Assembly (NCBI GenBank): GCA_001303245.1 | Contig: LJNS01000020.1 | Span: forward strand, 1-32,647 | Direction: 5' to 3' | Source of the DNA: Gammaproteobacteria bacterium SG8_30 | Lineage (GTDB): Bacteria; Pseudomonadota; Gammaproteobacteria; Steroidobacterales; Steroidobacteraceae | Length of the DNA: 32,647 nt | Part shown: positions 30,267 to 32,647 of the stretch, one piece after another | Numbering within the stretch: position 1 is the stretch's first letter | Layout: each line of letters opens with the position of its first letter | Notes under the pieces: model-generated | Told to the model about the DNA's origin: nothing | Seen by the model: the letters and a program-made list of their open reading frames with translations, nothing else | The model's database searches: none | Made by a program: the position numbers and the translations under genes

Positions 30267-31712
30267 TCAGCGCTCCGCGAGCAGCTTCTTCAGGAGCTCG
30301 TTGACCTGCGCAGGGTTCGCCTTCCCGCCCGTGGCCTTCATGACCTGCCCGACGAAGAAACCGAACAGCTTGTCCTTGCCCGAGCGATAGTCGGCGAGCT
30401 GCCTGGGGTTCGCCGCCATCACCTCGGCGATCACTGCCTCGATGGCGGAGGTGTCGGTGATCTGCCGCAGGCCCTTGGACTCGATGACGGCATCGGCATC
30501 GACCGCGCCCGTCCACATGGCCTCCAGCACCTCCTTGGCGATCTTGCCCGAGATGGTCTGGTCCACGATCCGGGCGAGCAACCCGGCGAGGCGCACCGCA
30601 TCCACCGGCGACCGATCCACGTCCAGACCGTCCCGGTTGAGATAGCCGGACAGGTCGCCCATCACCCAATTGGCAGCGAGCTTGGGCTCACCGCCCAGGC
30701 GGCGGACCACGTCCTCGTAGTAGGCCGCCATTTCGCGGCTGGCCGTGAGCACCCCGGCGTCGTACTCGGACAGGCCGTGTTCGCGCACGAAGCGCGCGGC
30801 CTTGTCGTCGGGCAGCTCCGGCAGGGACGTCTTGACGTCCTCGATCCACCGCTCGTCCAGCGAGACCGGCAGCAGGTCCGGGTCAGGGAAATAGCGGTAG
30901 TCGTTGGCCTCCTCCTTCGAACGCATCGAACGGGTCTCGTTGCGATCCGGGTCGTACAGCCGCGTCTCCTGGACGACCGAGCCGCCCCCCTCGAGCAAGT
31001 CGATCTGCCGGGCCATCTCGTAGTTGATGGCCTTCTCGATGAAGCGGAAGGAGTTCAGGTTCTTGATCTCGCAGCGCGTGCCGAACTCGCGCTTGCCCTC
31101 GTGCCTCACGGACACGTTGGCGTCGCAGCGAAAGGAGCCCTCCTGCATGTTGCCGTCGCAGATCTCGAGGTAACGCACGAGCGTGTGGATCTTCTTCATG
31201 TAGGCGATCGCCTCGCGCGCCGAGCGCATGTCCGGCTCGGAGACGATTTCCAGCAACGGCGTGCCGGCCCGATTCAGGTCGATGCCCGACCGGGCGCCGA
31301 GCCCCTCGTGCAGCGACTTGCCGGCGTCCTCCTCGAGATGTGCACGGGTGATGCCGATGGTCTTGCGTGAGCCGTCGTCGAGCACGATGTCCACCGAACC
31401 ATCCTCGACGATGGGCAGCTCGTACTGGCTGATCTGGTAGCCCTTCGGCAGGTCCGGGTAGAAGTAGTTCTTGCGGGCGAAGACCGAGCGGCGCGCGATG
31501 GTGGCACCGGCCGCCAGGCCGAACATCACGGCCATCCTGACGGCCTCGCGATTGAGCACCGGCAGCACGCCCGGATAGCCCAGGTCGACGAGGTTGGCCT
31601 GGGCGTTCGGCTCCGCACCGAAGGCAGTGGACGAGCCCGAGAAGATCTTGCTGCGGGTCGCGAGCTGGGCATGGATCTCTAGCCCGATCACGACTTCCCA
31701 CTCGATTGACAC
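30267..31712 (-). CDS. gatB: Asp/Glu-tRNA amidotransferase subunit B
   Basis: A 481-residue subunit of GatCAB, which binds mischarged Asp-tRNA-Asn or Glu-tRNA-Gln and amidates it with ammonia from GatA. The cradle domain shows [20 protein letters not shown], the metal/kinase region [39 protein letters not shown] and [14 protein letters not shown]. The C-terminal YqeY-like tRNA-binding tail ends in [15 protein letters not shown] start at 31712 with SD AAGGAG, which overlaps the gatA stop (TAAGGAG). Most gammaproteobacteria have GlnRS and use GatCAB for Asn-tRNA; that is the likely role here, not proven. Confidence 0.98.
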   Translation of the reverse strand: MSIEWEVVIGLEIHAQLATRSKIFSGSSTAFGAEPNAQANLVDLGYPGVLPVLNREAVRMAVMFGLAAGATIARRSVFARKNYFYPDLPKGYQISQYELPIVEDGSVDIVLDDGSRKTIGITRAHLEEDAGKSLHEGLGARSGIDLNRAGTPLLEIVSEPDMRSAREAIAYMKKIHTLVRYLEICDGNMQEGSFRCDANVSVRHEGKREFGTRCEIKNLNSFRFIEKAINYEMARQIDLLEGGGSVVQETRLYDPDRNETRSMRSKEEANDYRYFPDPDLLPVSLDERWIEDVKTSLPELPDDKAARFVREHGLSEYDAGVLTASREMAAYYEDVVRRLGGEPKLAANWVMGDLSGYLNRDGLDVDRSPVDAVRLAGLLARIVDQTISGKIAKEVLEAMWTGAVDADAVIESKGLRQITDTSAIEAVIAEVMAANPRQLADYRSGKDKLFGFFVGQVMKATGGKANPAQVNELLKKLLAER

Positions 31713-31724
31713 GGCGTGCGCTCC

Positions 31725-32647
31725 TTATGCCCAGCCCTGTGGCGCCCGGCGGTGCCAATCGGTCTCGCGCTGGTAGGCATGGGCTGCCGCGAGCAGGCGC
31801 GACTCGGCGAAGTGCGGTCCGATGATCTGCAGCCCGACCGGCAGCCCGTCGACGAGCCCGCAGGGAACGGATACCGCCGGCAACCCGGCCAGGTTTGCGC
31901 CGATCGTGTAGATGTCGTTGAGGTACATCGTGACCGGGTCGTCCACCTTCTCGCCGATGCCGAAGGCCGGCGTCGGCGTCGTCGGCCCCATCAGCACATC
32001 GACCTGCGCGAACGCCTGTCTGAAGTCGGCGTTGATCAGGCTGCGTACCTTCTGGGCCTTCAGGTAGTAGGCGTCGTAATAGCCTGCGGACAGCACGTAG
32101 GTGCCGGTCATGATCCGGCGCTTGACCTCGGCGCCGAACCCCTCGCCGCGGGAGCGCGTGTACAGGTCGAGCAGGTCCTTCGGATCCTCGCAGCGGTGGC
32201 CGAAGCGGACCCCATCGTATCGCGACAGGTTCGACGAGCACTCGGCCGGCGCCACCACGTAGTAAGTGGGCACGGACAGCGGCAGGGCCGGCAGGCTGAC
32301 CTCGACGAGCTCGGCGCCGAGCGAGCGGTAGGCATCGAGCGCGGACTCCACGGCGTCGCGGGTCCGCGCCTCCAGCCCCTCGCCCAGGAACTCGCGGATG
32401 ATCCCGACCTTGAGCCCCTTGACCGGTGCGTCGAGCTCGCGCGAGTAGGCCGGCACCCGCGCGTCGACGCTGGTGGAATCGCGCGGGTCGAAGCCCGACA
32501 TGACCTCGAGCACGAGCGCCGCGTCTTCCGCCGTCTGCGCCAGAACGCCGGCCTGGTCGAGGCTCGAGGCGAACGCGACCATGCCGTAGCGGGAAACCCG
32601 GCCGTAGGTCGGCTTCATCCCGGTGAGCCCCGTGAGCGCGGCCGGCT
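31725..32647 (-). CDS. gatA: Asp/Glu-tRNA amidotransferase subunit A (5' part cut off by window edge)
   Basis: The C-terminal 307 codons of the amidase subunit, which hydrolyses glutamine to supply ammonia. The visible part opens with [33 protein letters not shown], placing it just after the amidase-signature serine motif; the catalytic Ser-Ser-Lys residues themselves lie outside the window. [50 protein letters not shown] and [19 protein letters not shown] confirm GatA. The frame runs without interruption to the window edge, so the ATG at 32618 is internal. TAA stop at 31727-31725 lies 12 nt before gatB. gatC would be expected further upstream. Confidence 0.96.
   Translation of the reverse strand, partial: PAALTGLTGMKPTYGRVSRYGMVAFASSLDQAGVLAQTAEDAALVLEVMSGFDPRDSTSVDARVPAYSRELDAPVKGLKVGIIREFLGEGLEARTRDAVESALDAYRSLGAELVEVSLPALPLSVPTYYVVAPAECSSNLSRYDGVRFGHRCEDPKDLLDLYTRSRGEGFGAEVKRRIMTGTYVLSAGYYDAYYLKAQKVRSLINADFRQAFAQVDVLMGPTTPTPAFGIGEKVDDPVTMYLNDIYTIGANLAGLPAVSVPCGLVDGLPVGLQIIGPHFAESRLLAAAHAYQRETDWHRRAPQGWA

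Overview
The window is a compact, high-GC chromosomal segment of a gammaproteobacterium. The decisive evidence is the gene order TPR protein-lolB-ispE-tRNA-Gln-prs-rplY-pth-ychF on the minus strand, divergent from hemA-prfA and followed by prmC. This is the arrangement known from Pseudomonas and relatives. Close similarity to E. coli GabT, MetH, PpiB and PrfA, judged by eye, agrees. GatCAB genes, a wax-ester/diacylglycerol acyltransferase, a TonB-dependent receptor and a large subtilase suggest a free-living aerobic lineage outside the Enterobacteriaceae. The order or family cannot be fixed from this sequence. There is no phage, insertion sequence, CRISPR array or rRNA, and no stretch over 300 bases without a gene.

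Layout. (1) 1-2208, minus: a tightly coupled four-gene cassette of two DUF1538 membrane proteins, a P-II-like protein and a CBS-domain protein (cut by the window edge). It looks like a two-subunit cation antiporter with its own regulators. (2) 2357-5861: gabT (plus), tRNA-Met (minus) and an exported subtilase (plus). (3) 5918-9829, minus: a WS/DGAT acyltransferase with a histone-H1-like tail, lipocalin blc, ychF and pth. (4) 9914-14917, minus: rplY, prs, tRNA-Gln, ispE, lolB and an LbcA-like TPR protein, covering translation, nucleotide, isoprenoid and envelope functions. (5) 15017-21975, mostly plus: hemA-prfA (overlapping), a membrane protein on minus, then prmC, ppiB, mtgA and glpK. PrmC methylates the release factor encoded by prfA, so the pair is functionally linked. 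(6) 22038-32647, minus: TonB-dependent receptor, metH, metF, hslO, gatB and gatA (cut by the edge). MetF supplies the methyl-tetrahydrofolate that MetH uses, and the two genes are 4 nt apart.

Many genes start with GTG or TTG, and neighbours often overlap by 4 nt or sit within about 12 nt, so translational coupling is common. Transcript ends are marked by long perfect GC-rich hairpins without clear T-tracts. The item that most deserves attention is the DUF1538/P-II/CBS cassette at the left edge. The rest is largely housekeeping, with a few oddities: the acyltransferase tail, the missing lipobox in the LbcA-like protein, and a perfect 9-1-9 palindrome in the hemA divergent promoter.
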